Shown: positions 1 through 7,643 of the stretch, one piece after another
How positions within the stretch are numbered: the stretch's first letter is position 1
How the letters are laid out: the number at the start of each line of letters is the position of its first letter
NCBI GenBank assembly: GCA_002418765.1
Contig: DIET01000038.1
Location: forward strand, 1-64,000
Direction: 5' to 3'
Source: Peptococcaceae bacterium UBA5767
GTDB taxonomy: Bacteria; Bacillota; TC1; UBA5767
Length of the DNA stretch: 64,000 nt
Made by a program: the position numbers and the translations under genes
Notes under the pieces: generated by a model
The model's input: the letters and a program-made list of their open reading frames with translations, nothing else
Told to the model about the DNA's origin: nothing
Databases searched by the model: none

Positions 1-24
1 GTTCGAATCCAGCCAGCCCAGCCA
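1..24 (+). tRNA. tRNA 3' fragment cut by the window edge (probably tRNA-Gln)
   Basis: The first 24 bases are identical to the last 24 bases of the tRNA-Gln gene at 254-328: the T-loop GTTCGAATCC, the acceptor arm and an encoded CCA at 22-24. The 5' part lies outside the window. The identity suggests a second copy of the same tRNA-Gln in a tandem cluster, but the anticodon cannot be seen. Confidence 0.75.
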
Positions 25-78
25 ATCCATCCCATGGGATGTTTTTTTTTATCCAAGGTTATATTTTAAGTATAAGGC

Positions 79-108
79 TTGACTTTCGGTTGCGTGATTC
101 ATTATAAT
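79..108 (+). promoter_or_regulatory. Sigma-A promoter of the tRNA-Tyr/tRNA-Gln pair
   Basis: A TTGACT -35 box (79-84) and a perfect TATAAT -10 box (103-108) are separated by 18 bp. They lie about 50 bp upstream of tRNA-Tyr, with no other gene between. This is a strong housekeeping-type promoter and implies that the Tyr-Gln pair is transcribed independently of the upstream tRNA. Confidence 0.8.
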
Positions 109-160
109 TATTGTTGTTGCTGGGGAGCTTCTTTTCCTTGCGCAGGGACATTTACCATTT

Positions 161-246
161 GGAGGAATTCCCGAGTTGGCCAAAGGGGGCAGACTGTAAA
201 TCTGCTGGCTACGCCTTCGCAGGTTCGAATCCTGCTTCCTCCACCA
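161..246 (+). tRNA. tRNA-Tyr (anticodon GTA)
   Basis: A class II tRNA of 86 nt with long variable arm. The acceptor strand GGAGGAA pairs with TTCCTCC near the 3' end, and CCA is encoded (244-246). The anticodon stem 189-193/201-205 encloses a loop with GTA at 196-198. The T-loop reads GTTCGAATCC. It is co-transcribed with tRNA-Gln 7 bp downstream. Confidence 0.97.
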
Positions 247-253
247 TGTACAT

Positions 254-328
254 TGGGCTGTCGCCAAGCGGTAAGGCACCGGGTTTTGGTCCCGGCATGC
301 GTTGGTTCGAATCCAGCCAGCCCAGCCA
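254..328 (+). tRNA. tRNA-Gln (anticodon TTG)
   Basis: A 75-nt tRNA whose acceptor arm TGGGCTG pairs with CAGCCCA (318-324), followed by discriminator G and encoded CCA. The anticodon stem 279-283/291-295 encloses a loop with TTG at 286-288. A terminator follows at once. Its 3' end is repeated at the window start. Confidence 0.97.
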
Positions 329-329
329 A

Positions 330-358
330 AGGTTTCTCTTAGAGGGACCTTTTTTTTT
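330..358 (+). terminator. Rho-independent terminator of the tRNA cluster
   Basis: The arms AGGTTTCTCT (330-339) and AGAGGGACCT (341-350) pair throughout if G-T wobbles are counted, and a run of nine T follows. It ends tRNA transcription before the dnaD-like gene. Confidence 0.8.
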
Positions 359-437
359 CATCAATCGATTTGGATTTCATGGTTCGGTGTTTTTTCTGAG
401 CCAAAGCGTGCTATAATATGAAACAGGAAGTGATGAG

Positions 438-1202
438 ATGAAAGAACTTATATATGATAGAATCATGAAACAAGGAACCATTGGTATACCCAATGATTTG
501 ATTTGGTACTACAAGAGCATTGGCATGAGTGAAGAAGAACTCGTGACGGTGATGCTGCTTATGGCCTATGGTCAAAAAAAGGGTAATTTTTATCCGGATT
601 TAACTGAGATGGCCCAAATGATGTATGTGGAAAAAGCAAAAATACAGTCCTTGATTGCTTCCTTGATGGAAAAAGAGTGTTTGACGATTGAGCGGGAATT
701 TTCTTTGGAGGAGCAAGTTGCTTATCCAGTTTTTTCATTTGATCCATTGTTTAAAAAACTGGGAGACCATTTGGCTAAAATTGAATCAGAAGCAAGAGCA
801 CAGCACCAGGAAACCATGCAAAAGAATATCCTCAAGAAGCAAAAAACGGCTGATAAACCCAATGATATCTACAGTATTTTTGAAGAAGAATTTGGACGAT
901 GTTTGAGCAATATGGAAATTGCCTACCTGACAGAATGGTTGCAGGGGGATCAGTTTTCGGAGCAATTGGTATTGGAAGCGTTGCGAAGTTCTGTGTCCAG
1001 GGATAAGGTGGGCTTTCGTTACATTGATGCTATCTTGCGAGACTGGCAAAGGAAAAATATTACCACAGCAAAGCTAGCCAGAGAGGAAGACCAGAAATCG
1101 CAACGCAGAAAACGAACCAAACGGGTTCCAAAGTCTACTGTACTGAATCAAGAGGATACAGCGCTGAAGTATGATGACCTGGTTGTTAACTTAATGGAGT
1201 AA
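438..1202 (+). CDS. DnaD-like replication initiation protein
   Basis: 254 aa. In Firmicutes, DnaD-family proteins bind DNA during chromosome or plasmid replication initiation and help recruit the helicase loader. The N-terminal ~100 residues look like the DnaD winged-helix region (short helices, 'LTEMAQMM'). Residues ~150-205 match the C-terminal DnaD/DnaB_2 domain, ending in the typical 'YIDAILRDW' segment. A basic tail follows (RRKRTKR), probably DNA-binding. The stop codon overlaps the start of the helicase-loader gene by one base, so the two form a translationally coupled initiation pair. The family call is firm; whether it acts in oriC initiation or restart cannot be told. Confidence 0.85.
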   Translation: MKELIYDRIMKQGTIGIPNDLIWYYKSIGMSEEELVTVMLLMAYGQKKGNFYPDLTEMAQMMYVEKAKIQSLIASLMEKECLTIEREFSLEEQVAYPVFSFDPLFKKLGDHLAKIESEARAQHQETMQKNILKKQKTADKPNDIYSIFEEEFGRCLSNMEIAYLTEWLQGDQFSEQLVLEALRSSVSRDKVGFRYIDAILRDWQRKNITTAKLAREEDQKSQRRKRTKRVPKSTVLNQEDTALKYDDLVVNLME

Positions 1203-2011
1203 TGATGAAAGATCTTTGGGATGTCAAGCTAAAAGAATTGCGAGAAGCAATTAAACATAGCAGCAAGGAACTTGAGCAAAAGGAATATGTATGTTCACTC
1301 TGTCAAGATCGGGGACTAATCTACAGAGATGGTTTGGCGTATAGATGTACTTGTGTGCAGAAAAGACAAATGGATCTAAGCAGCAAAAAAGCCCATCTTT
1401 CCGGTGAATACAAAGAGAAGCATTTCGATGACTTCAGATTGGATTACTACGCCAGCAAGCCCTATGCCGAAGACAAAAAAGGTACTTATCGACAATCTGC
1501 GAATCAAAGTTTACAAGCCGCCAAGTTATTCACGGAGCTTGTTATCGCAGGGGAAATGCCCAAAGGGTTGTATCTCTACGGGAACGTGGGTAGTGGCAAG
1601 ACACTGTTGGCGAGTTGCATTGCCAATCAACTGATTGAGTCGAGACAGGAAGTTTTGTTTGTATCCATTCCTGATTTGCTCGATGAATTGAAGGACACGT
1701 TTAATGGGAGAACAGGCAATGAGCTTGCGTTGATGAATCGAGTTCGAAAAGCCAAGACATTGATCATGGATGATTTGGGTGCCCACATGTATACGGATTG
1801 GACAGCAGGTCGAATCTACAACATTATCAATTATCGTGCTAGTCATAATTTGAGTACCATCATTACCTCGAATCTCACCGTTGATGAGCTTCGTACGGCA
1901 CTTGATGAACGGACCAGTTCCAGAATTTTGCAACTCTGTCAAATATATCGGTTGCAATCGGATCAGGATATTCGTAGACAGGTTTATATTGAGAATTTAA
2001 AAAGCAATTGA
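1202..2011 (+). CDS. DnaI/DnaC-like AAA+ helicase loader
   Basis: 269 aa. An AAA+ ATPase expected to load the replicative helicase DnaB/DnaC onto DNA. A zinc-finger-like Cys cluster (CSLC and CTC, residues ~31-53) resembles the N-terminal zinc domain of Bacillus DnaI. Walker A is 'GNVGSGKT' (~126-133) and Walker B is 'LIMDDLG' (~188-194); sensor-1-like 'ITSNL' and an arginine-finger-type 'RTSSRI' follow. The start ATG shares its A with the upstream stop codon. Pairing with a DnaD-like gene is the usual Firmicute arrangement. A phage-type homologue is possible in principle, but no phage genes are nearby. Confidence 0.88.
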   Translation: MMKDLWDVKLKELREAIKHSSKELEQKEYVCSLCQDRGLIYRDGLAYRCTCVQKRQMDLSSKKAHLSGEYKEKHFDDFRLDYYASKPYAEDKKGTYRQSANQSLQAAKLFTELVIAGEMPKGLYLYGNVGSGKTLLASCIANQLIESRQEVLFVSIPDLLDELKDTFNGRTGNELALMNRVRKAKTLIMDDLGAHMYTDWTAGRIYNIINYRASHNLSTIITSNLTVDELRTALDERTSSRILQLCQIYRLQSDQDIRRQVYIENLKSN

Positions 2012-2058
2012 CAGTCTTGTCGCTTTTTGATAGGTTATAGGAAATATAGAATATAGTT

Positions 2059-2221
2059 CTCATTTATTGAGGTGCAGAGTTCAAGAGTAGGTAAAAGGAG
2101 CCGCAAGCGTGGATTTTTACCCAAAGGGGGCTTTGCCGAAGTGAGCCGGAGCAAAACGGTTTGCTGGTGCTACGTTGAACAAGCGTAGTGTTGTCACCTG
2201 GGGTGGAGTGCATTAGATGAG
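2059..2221 (+). ncRNA. Lysine riboswitch (L-box) controlling dapB-asd-dapA
   Basis: The 250-base leader of dapB carries conserved L-box blocks in order: GAGGTGC, then TTCAAGAGTA, GCCGAAG, CTGG and TGGAGTGC. Outer helix P1 can form between CTCAT (2059-2063) and ATGAG (2217-2221). The 3' strand of P1 runs into GAGCATAA (2219-2226), which can alternatively pair with TTATGCTT (2245-2252) inside the following terminator. That gives a standard OFF switch: bound lysine stabilises P1 and permits termination. The downstream genes make lysine and diaminopimelate precursors, which fits exactly. Confidence 0.92.
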
Positions 2222-2236
2222 CATAAACTGTCGAAT

Positions 2237-2262
2237 ACACAGGCTTATGCTTGTGTTTTTTT
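2237..2262 (+). terminator. Riboswitch expression-platform terminator
   Basis: ACACAGGC (2237-2244) pairs with GCTTGTGT around a short loop and is followed by seven T. It lies between the lysine aptamer and the dapB ribosome-binding site. Its left arm and loop overlap the antiterminator partner sequence 2245-2252, so it acts as a regulated attenuator. Confidence 0.85.
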
Positions 2263-2274
2263 AATGGAGGAAAT

Positions 2275-3066
2275 ATGAAAGAAATTCGAGTACTGGTCTG
2301 TGGCGCCATGGGCAAAATGGGACAAGAAGTGGTCAAAGCAATCACCGAGGCAGAAAATATGCAAGTGGTGGCTGCTGTGGATATCATGCACATAGGTGAG
2401 TCCCTTTCCTTTTTAACGCAGAATGATTCGGTAAGGGTGATGGATTCATTGGAACAGGCCATACTGGAGACATCGCCTGATGTTTATGTGGATTTTACGA
2501 ATCCGACAGTGGTTTATGGCAATGCAAAAGTATGCATTGAACATGGTGTTCGACCTGTAATCGGAGCAACCGGATTGAGTGAAGAGCAGATTGATGATCT
2601 GCGTCAACGTATGGAGAAAAAGAAAATGGGAGGTCTGATTGCTTCTAATTTTGCGATTGGTGCCATTCTTATGATGGAGTTTTCACAAAGAGCAGCCCAA
2701 TACTTGCCTGATGTTGAGATCATTGAGTTTCATCATGACAATAAGCTGGATGCACCTTCTGGTACGGCAATCACGACAGCCACCAAGATTGCTGAGGTCC
2801 GTACACCGCACAAGCAGGGTCATCCTGATGAAAAAGAGGTTTTAAGTGGCGCCAGAGGTGCCTCATGGACAGGCATCCCCATTCATTCGGTCCGGTTACC
2901 GGGAAGAGTGGCGCACCAAGAAGTGATTTTTGGGGGTGTGGGTCAAATTTTAACGATTCGTCATGACAGTATCGACAGACGTTCGTTTATGCCTGGTGTT
3001 GTTCTTGGTATCTCTAAGGTCATGGAGTTATCCTCATTGGTGGTAGGTTTGGAAAAATTGTTATAA
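2275..3066 (+). CDS. dapB: 4-hydroxy-tetrahydrodipicolinate reductase
   Basis: 263 aa from ATG 2275, chosen because GGAGG (2266-2270) sits just upstream; an earlier in-frame start at 2251 would lie inside the terminator. Reduces 4-hydroxy-tetrahydrodipicolinate to tetrahydrodipicolinate with NAD(P)H in the diaminopimelate/lysine pathway. The N-terminal Rossmann motif is 'GAMGKMGQ' and the substrate-binding motif is 'EFHHDNKLDAPSGTA' (~residues 154-168), with the catalytic His and Lys. First gene of the lysine-riboswitch operon with the glutaredoxin-like gene, asd and dapA. Full length. Confidence 0.96.
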   Translation: MKEIRVLVCGAMGKMGQEVVKAITEAENMQVVAAVDIMHIGESLSFLTQNDSVRVMDSLEQAILETSPDVYVDFTNPTVVYGNAKVCIEHGVRPVIGATGLSEEQIDDLRQRMEKKKMGGLIASNFAIGAILMMEFSQRAAQYLPDVEIIEFHHDNKLDAPSGTAITTATKIAEVRTPHKQGHPDEKEVLSGARGASWTGIPIHSVRLPGRVAHQEVIFGGVGQILTIRHDSIDRRSFMPGVVLGISKVMELSSLVVGLEKLL

Positions 3067-3077
3067 GGAGTAGGCAT

Positions 3078-3287
3078 ATGCTGATGATTGGATTAAAAAA
3101 TTGCAGTAAATGTGAAGCACTCAAGGAGAAATGGACAAAAGAAGGGAAAGCGTTTGATTATATGGATTTTAAAGATCTTTCGCTTATTGCTCAACGTAAA
3201 ATCAGCAAGAATTTTCGAGATGAATCAGGCGGGATATCCTTTCCTGTCATTATTGAAAATCGTGAAGCATTCAAAATAGAATCATAA
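3078..3287 (+). CDS. Small glutaredoxin/thioredoxin-fold protein
   Basis: 69 aa, 11 bp after dapB and 12 bp before asd. It has a CxxC redox motif ('NCSKC', residues ~8-12), the cis-Pro segment 'FPVII' typical of the thioredoxin fold, and a short final helix. Glutaredoxin-like proteins of this size reduce disulfides or bind metal. Its place inside the dap operon suggests a role linked to diaminopimelate metabolism, perhaps protecting the active-site cysteine of Asd, but that is inference. It has its own RBS and no sign of decay. Confidence 0.75.
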   Translation: MLMIGLKNCSKCEALKEKWTKEGKAFDYMDFKDLSLIAQRKISKNFRDESGGISFPVIIENREAFKIES

Positions 3288-3299
3288 GAAGGAGCTATC

Positions 3300-4310
3300 A
3301 TGAAAAAGGAATATAATGTAGCTGTTGTGGGAACGGGAGCAGTTGGCTCGACGCTTGTGCAGGTGTTGGAGGAGAGGAATTTTCCAGTAGCCACATTGAA
3401 GCTACTGGCAACCAGTCGTTCTGCGGGAAAGACCATGACGTTTCGAGGCAAAGAACATACCATACAGGAGACCACACCCGATTCTTTTGAAGGCGTGGAT
3501 ATTGCGCTTTTTGCCGGTGGACAAGCGAGTACACTGTTTGCCGGGGAGGCTGTGAAGCGTGGTGCCGTTGTGATTGACAACAGCAGCGCTTACAGAATGG
3601 ATCCAGATGTGCCTTTGGTGGTACCGGAAGTAAACCCCGAAGATGTCAAAAAACACAAGGGTATTATCGCCAATCCAAATTGTTCCACGATTCAAATGGC
3701 CGTGGCGTTAAAACCAATCTATGATCTTTCTCGTATCACCAGAATCGTTGTTTCCACTTATCAGGCTGTGTCAGGAGCAGGGCAGGAAGCAATGGATGAG
3801 CTGGAAGCGCAGACAAAGGATATTTTGGCCAACAAGGAACCCCGGGTAGAAATCTTTCAGCATCAGATTGCTATGAATCTGATACCGCATATTGATGTTT
3901 TTTGGGAAAACGGATATACCAAAGAAGAAATGAAAATGGTTTTGGAAACCAGGAAAATCCTGCATGATGAAGATTTAAAAATAACAGCCACAGCAGTAAG
4001 GGTACCCATCATGAGGAGTCATTCTGAGTCCATTCTGGTGATTACAGAGAACAAGATCAGCAAAGAAGAAGCGCATAAGGCCTTTGCTGCCTTTCAAGGT
4101 ATTGTACTGCAGGATATTCCATCAGAGAATGTGTACCCCATGCCCTATTTTACATCGGATACTGATGAAGTGTATGTGGGTCGGGTACGAGAGGATTTGG
4201 CGTTCGAGCATGGCTTATCGTTCTTTGTGGTGGCAGACCAATTGAGAAAGGGAGCGGCGACCAACGCGGTCCAGATTGCTGAGACATTGATTGAGTTTGA
4301 GATGTTATAA
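3300..4310 (+). CDS. asd: Aspartate-semialdehyde dehydrogenase
   Basis: 336 aa. Reduces aspartyl-4-phosphate to aspartate semialdehyde with NADPH, the branch point to lysine/DAP, threonine and methionine. The N-terminal nucleotide motif is 'GTGAVGSTLV'. The catalytic Cys lies in 'ANPNCSTIQ' (~residues 125-133), and the catalytic His region is near 'RVPIMRSHSES' (~233-243). Full length for the family. Flanked by the glutaredoxin-like gene and dapA in the riboswitch operon; thrC, which uses the same branch, lies at 12178-13677 on the other strand. Confidence 0.97.
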   Translation: MKKEYNVAVVGTGAVGSTLVQVLEERNFPVATLKLLATSRSAGKTMTFRGKEHTIQETTPDSFEGVDIALFAGGQASTLFAGEAVKRGAVVIDNSSAYRMDPDVPLVVPEVNPEDVKKHKGIIANPNCSTIQMAVALKPIYDLSRITRIVVSTYQAVSGAGQEAMDELEAQTKDILANKEPRVEIFQHQIAMNLIPHIDVFWENGYTKEEMKMVLETRKILHDEDLKITATAVRVPIMRSHSESILVITENKISKEEAHKAFAAFQGIVLQDIPSENVYPMPYFTSDTDEVYVGRVREDLAFEHGLSFFVVADQLRKGAATNAVQIAETLIEFEML

Positions 4311-4320
4311 GGAGAGAGAT

Positions 4321-5196
4321 ATGCTAGATTTTGGGAATGTCGTAACGGCGATGGTAACACCTTTCAATGAAGACGGCTCACTTGATTTGGAGGCGGCTGT
4401 TCGTTTGGCTAAATATCTGGTGGCCCATGGAACAGATACCATCTTGGTATCGGGTACGACTGGTGAGAGTCCGACGCTTAGCAAGGATGAAAAAATGGTA
4501 CTGTTAAAGACGCTTAAGGATAGTGTTTCCGTGCCAATCATGGTTGGTTCGAGTTCTAATGATACGGCTGATTCAGTGATCACGTCTCAGTTGGCCGAAA
4601 AAAATGGCGCTGATGCTTTGCTTTTGGTGGTGCCATATTACAATAAACCGAATGCCAAAGGACTCACCATGCATTTTCAGAGTATTGCTCGCTCAACTCA
4701 TTTGCCCTGTATGTTATACAATATACCTGGGAGAACAGGGATCAACATGGATGTAGAGACGATTGTCGCCTTGTCTGAAGAAAAAAATATCATAGGTTTA
4801 AAAGCGGCCAGTGGGAATTTAGATCAGATCACCCGTGTGCGTTTGCAAACATCTCCAAGCTTCTCCATTTATTCTGGTGATGATGCCTTAACTTTGCCCA
4901 TTTTGTCATTGGGTGGACGGGGCGTCGTGTCTGTGGCTTCCAATGTCATCGGCAATCCGATACAAAAAATGGTGAGCGCCTATCATGAGGCTGATATTCA
5001 GGCAGCACAGAAGGAATTTCTTTATTTGTATCCATTTTTCAAAGCCATGTTTGTGGAGAGCAACCCCATCCCCGTCAAGTATGCAGCAAGTTTGTTGGGA
5101 CTTTTGAAACCGATTTTTCGTTTGCCTATGATTGATCCGGATGAAGACACAAAATTGTATATTGAAGAAATGATGCACCGTTACCAATTGATCTAA
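4321..5196 (+). CDS. dapA: 4-hydroxy-tetrahydrodipicolinate synthase
   Basis: 291 aa from ATG 4321, which follows AAGGAGAG; an upstream in-frame ATG (4291) lies within asd and lacks an RBS. Condenses pyruvate with aspartate semialdehyde in the first committed step to diaminopimelate. The TIM-barrel signature 'GTTGESPTL' (residues ~45-53) carries the pyruvate-binding TT pair, 'YNIPGRTG' carries the catalytic Tyr, and 'GLKAASGN' carries the Schiff-base Lys (~162). Last gene of the operon, closed by a strong terminator. Confidence 0.97.
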   Translation: MLDFGNVVTAMVTPFNEDGSLDLEAAVRLAKYLVAHGTDTILVSGTTGESPTLSKDEKMVLLKTLKDSVSVPIMVGSSSNDTADSVITSQLAEKNGADALLLVVPYYNKPNAKGLTMHFQSIARSTHLPCMLYNIPGRTGINMDVETIVALSEEKNIIGLKAASGNLDQITRVRLQTSPSFSIYSGDDALTLPILSLGGRGVVSVASNVIGNPIQKMVSAYHEADIQAAQKEFLYLYPFFKAMFVESNPIPVKYAASLLGLLKPIFRLPMIDPDEDTKLYIEEMMHRYQLI

Positions 5197-5219
5197 ACAG
5201 GCTGTTCAGCCTGTTTTTT
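5196..5219 (+). terminator. Terminator of the dap operon
   Basis: AACAGGCT and AGCCTGTT form an 8-bp stem around GTTC and run directly into TTTTTT. The hairpin starts at the dapA stop codon. Confidence 0.92.
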
Positions 5220-5295
5220 CTTGTATTCGGAAAAGTTATCCCGTATAATCAGTTGAGATGAATGTTCGGAGAAATATTATTTTAGGAGGAAAAGA

Positions 5296-6963
5296 GTGGT
5301 AAATAAAGAAAATAGCGTTTCCATCATACCGTTGGGTGGACTGGGTGAGATCGGGAAGAATATGACTGTCATCCGGTATGGTGAGGAAATGATCTTGATA
5401 GACGCTGGATTGACTTTCCCTGAAGACGATTTGTTGGGAATAGACATTGTCATTCCGGATATCAGCTATCTGGAGGAAAATAGGGACAAACTTTTGGGGA
5501 TTTTCTTGACTCATGGTCATGAAGATCATATTGGCGCGCTCCCGTATGTGTTGGATAAGATAACGGTTCCGGTCTATGGGACCAGATTCACATTGGGATT
5601 GGTTAAAGGGAAACTGAAAGAACGAAAAATGCTAGAACAGGCGGATCTTCATGTTATCAAAGCCAGAGGGACGATGAAAAAAGGCCCGTTCAGGTTGGAG
5701 TTTTTTCGGGTCAGTCACAGTATTCCTGATGCGGTTGGTATTGCTGTTCATACGCCCGTAGGAACCATTGTGCATACAGGTGATTTCAAGTTTGATCAGA
5801 CACCCCCGGATGGACAAATGATGGACTTACCCAAATTGGCTCAATTGGGCGAAAGAGGTGTGCTGGCATTGTTGTCTGACAGCACCAATGCGGAGCGAAG
5901 TGGTTCTACCATGAGTGAAAAAGAAGTGGGTAAGAACTTATTGGATGCTGTCCGAGAAGCCAAGGGTCGCGTGATTGTTGCTAGCTTTGCCAGCAATGTT
6001 CACCGTATTCAACAGATTGTTAATGCAGCGGCAGAAACGAATCGCAGGGTGGCGGTCATCGGTCGAAGCATGGTGAATTACTTTGAAGTGGCCAGGGATT
6101 TAGGTTACTTGAGAGTTCCCAAGAAGACGTATGTGGAAGTCGATCAGATATCGAAATTACCAGCCGAACAAGTTGTGATCATCACCACGGGAAGTCAAGG
6201 TGAACCAAAAAGTGCTTTGTCTAGATTGTCCATGAGTGATCATCGTCAGGTGGAAATCAATAGAGAAGACACGGTCATTATTTCGGCTACTCCGATTCCT
6301 GGCAATGAAAAGTATGTCTCTAAAACAATCGATCAATTGTTTAAGTTGGGGGCCAAAGTCATTTATGGACGTGCCAGCGACATGCATGTATCTGGCCATG
6401 CCAGCAAAGAAGATTTACTATTGATGCTGAATCTTATCAAGCCACAGTACTTTATACCTGTTCATGGAGAATACCGCATGCAGGTGGCGCATGCAAAATT
6501 TGCTGAACAGACGGGTGTTGATCCAAACAACATCTTTATTGCAGACAATGGACAAGTGATCGAGCTAAGCAAAGAAAAAGGACGTATTGCTGGTAGAGTA
6601 TCTTCAGGTAGAACCCTGGTCGATGGGCTTGGCGTTGGCGACATTGGGAACATTGTTTTACGTGACCGCAAGCAACTTTCGGAAGATGGGATCGTGATCA
6701 TTGTTATCGGGTTGAGCAAAAAGGGCTCTGAGCTCATGACTGGGCCAGATGTCGTTTCCAGAGGCTTCGTTTATGTAAGGGAATCGGAACAACTGATGGA
6801 ACAAACCAGGAACAAAATAGTTGAAACACTCGATATGCTGAAAAAAGATGGGGTCTATGAGTGGAGTGGAATCAAGAATAAGGTCCGGGATCAAGTGAGC
6901 AGATTTCTATATGAAAAAACCAAGCGCAGACCCATGGTTATGCCGATCATTGTTGAAATTTAG
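5296..6963 (+). CDS. rnjA: Ribonuclease J
   Basis: 555 aa from GTG 5296, preceded by AGGAGGA (5284-5290). RNase J is a metallo-beta-lactamase/beta-CASP nuclease with 5'-3' exonuclease and endonuclease activity, central to mRNA decay and rRNA maturation in Firmicutes. The zinc motif 'THGHEDHIG' is at ~73-81, followed by the beta-CASP domain with 'LSDSTNAERSG' and 'TGSQGEP', and the HxH-type 'PVHGEYRM' (~392-399). The C-terminal domain is present, so the protein is full length. It is monocistronic. Which of RNase J1 or J2 it corresponds to cannot be told from one copy. Confidence 0.95.
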   Translation: MVNKENSVSIIPLGGLGEIGKNMTVIRYGEEMILIDAGLTFPEDDLLGIDIVIPDISYLEENRDKLLGIFLTHGHEDHIGALPYVLDKITVPVYGTRFTLGLVKGKLKERKMLEQADLHVIKARGTMKKGPFRLEFFRVSHSIPDAVGIAVHTPVGTIVHTGDFKFDQTPPDGQMMDLPKLAQLGERGVLALLSDSTNAERSGSTMSEKEVGKNLLDAVREAKGRVIVASFASNVHRIQQIVNAAAETNRRVAVIGRSMVNYFEVARDLGYLRVPKKTYVEVDQISKLPAEQVVIITTGSQGEPKSALSRLSMSDHRQVEINREDTVIISATPIPGNEKYVSKTIDQLFKLGAKVIYGRASDMHVSGHASKEDLLLMLNLIKPQYFIPVHGEYRMQVAHAKFAEQTGVDPNNIFIADNGQVIELSKEKGRIAGRVSSGRTLVDGLGVGDIGNIVLRDRKQLSEDGIVIIVIGLSKKGSELMTGPDVVSRGFVYVRESEQLMEQTRNKIVETLDMLKKDGVYEWSGIKNKVRDQVSRFLYEKTKRRPMVMPIIVEI

Positions 6964-6971
6964 GAGCTAGG

Positions 6972-7002
6972 AAATACACGGACTTCTTCCGTGTATTTTT
7001 TT
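6972..7002 (+). terminator. Terminator after the RNase J gene
   Basis: AAATACACGG (6972-6981) and CCGTGTATTT (6989-6998) form a perfect 10-bp stem followed by T residues. The next ribosome-binding site starts at 7003, so the hairpin also lies in the leader region of the following gene. Confidence 0.9.
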
Positions 7003-7013
7003 GGAGAATGCAT

Positions 7014-7643
7014 ATGGATCAATTGGAGAAACTGCATCAAAATATTGCGCATTGCCAGCGCTGTCACTTGTGCCAGACCAGAGTCAAAGCTGTTTTGGAT
7101 CATTTGCCTGCGAAGCCTGTTCGGCTGATGTTGCTGGGGGAAGCCCCGGGAGGGCATGAAGCAACTGTTTCAGGAGAGCCATTTTCCGGACAGGCAGGAG
7201 AAATTTTGCAGGCATTCTTGGATAAGATTGCTTTATCAAGGGAAGCTTTGTATGTTACCAATTTGGTCAAGTGCAGACCAACGCAAACAAGCAAGCGCCC
7301 TCGTTATGGAAAGTATGCCAACCGCAAACCCAAAAAGGATGAGATTGCAATCTGCGCACCCTATGTTGTAAAAGAGATAGAGCTGATTCGCCCTTCTTTG
7401 CTCGTATCCCTGGGCAAAACCCCCACGGAATGGATTTTCCAAAAGTCCGTGGTGATGGCTCGCGTGCACGGCAACTTGTATTATAAAGAAACATGGGATG
7501 TTTTTGTTTATGTGATGTATCATCCGGCGAGCTTGCTTTACAATCGTTCTCTTCAGGAAGCTTATGAGAAAGATATGGCCCAATTGAAAGTATTGCTACA
7601 GAAAGAAGGAATTAGCCGATATGAAAATTTTTGCCATATCTGA
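7014..7643 (+). CDS. Family 4-type uracil-DNA glycosylase (Fe-S)
   Basis: 209 aa from ATG 7014. The GGAG at 7003-7006 is too close to the in-frame ATG at 7008, so the second ATG is preferred. Removes uracil from DNA to start base-excision repair. An N-terminal 'CQRCHLC' and two later Cys (~81 and ~110) fit the 4Fe-4S ligands of family 4 enzymes. The active-site motif is 'GEAPGGHE...PFSGQAG' (residues ~43-60), and the C-terminal motif is 'YHPAS'. An insertion of basic residues (~88-105, 'KRPRYGKYANRKPKK') lies between the Cys-containing segments. Overlaps the phosphoesterase gene by 23 bp. Confidence 0.88.
   Translation: MDQLEKLHQNIAHCQRCHLCQTRVKAVLDHLPAKPVRLMLLGEAPGGHEATVSGEPFSGQAGEILQAFLDKIALSREALYVTNLVKCRPTQTSKRPRYGKYANRKPKKDEIAICAPYVVKEIELIRPSLLVSLGKTPTEWIFQKSVVMARVHGNLYYKETWDVFVYVMYHPASLLYNRSLQEAYEKDMAQLKVLLQKEGISRYENFCHI

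Noticed and set aside
79..416. Several ORFs of 70-100 codons across the tRNA genes on both strands
   Set aside because: They read through tRNA-Tyr and tRNA-Gln and their terminator, have no RBS and match no family.
2064..2462. Minus-strand ORF of 132 codons across the lysine riboswitch and dapB start
   Set aside because: It overlaps a well-supported riboswitch and coding gene, has no RBS and an unlikely composition.
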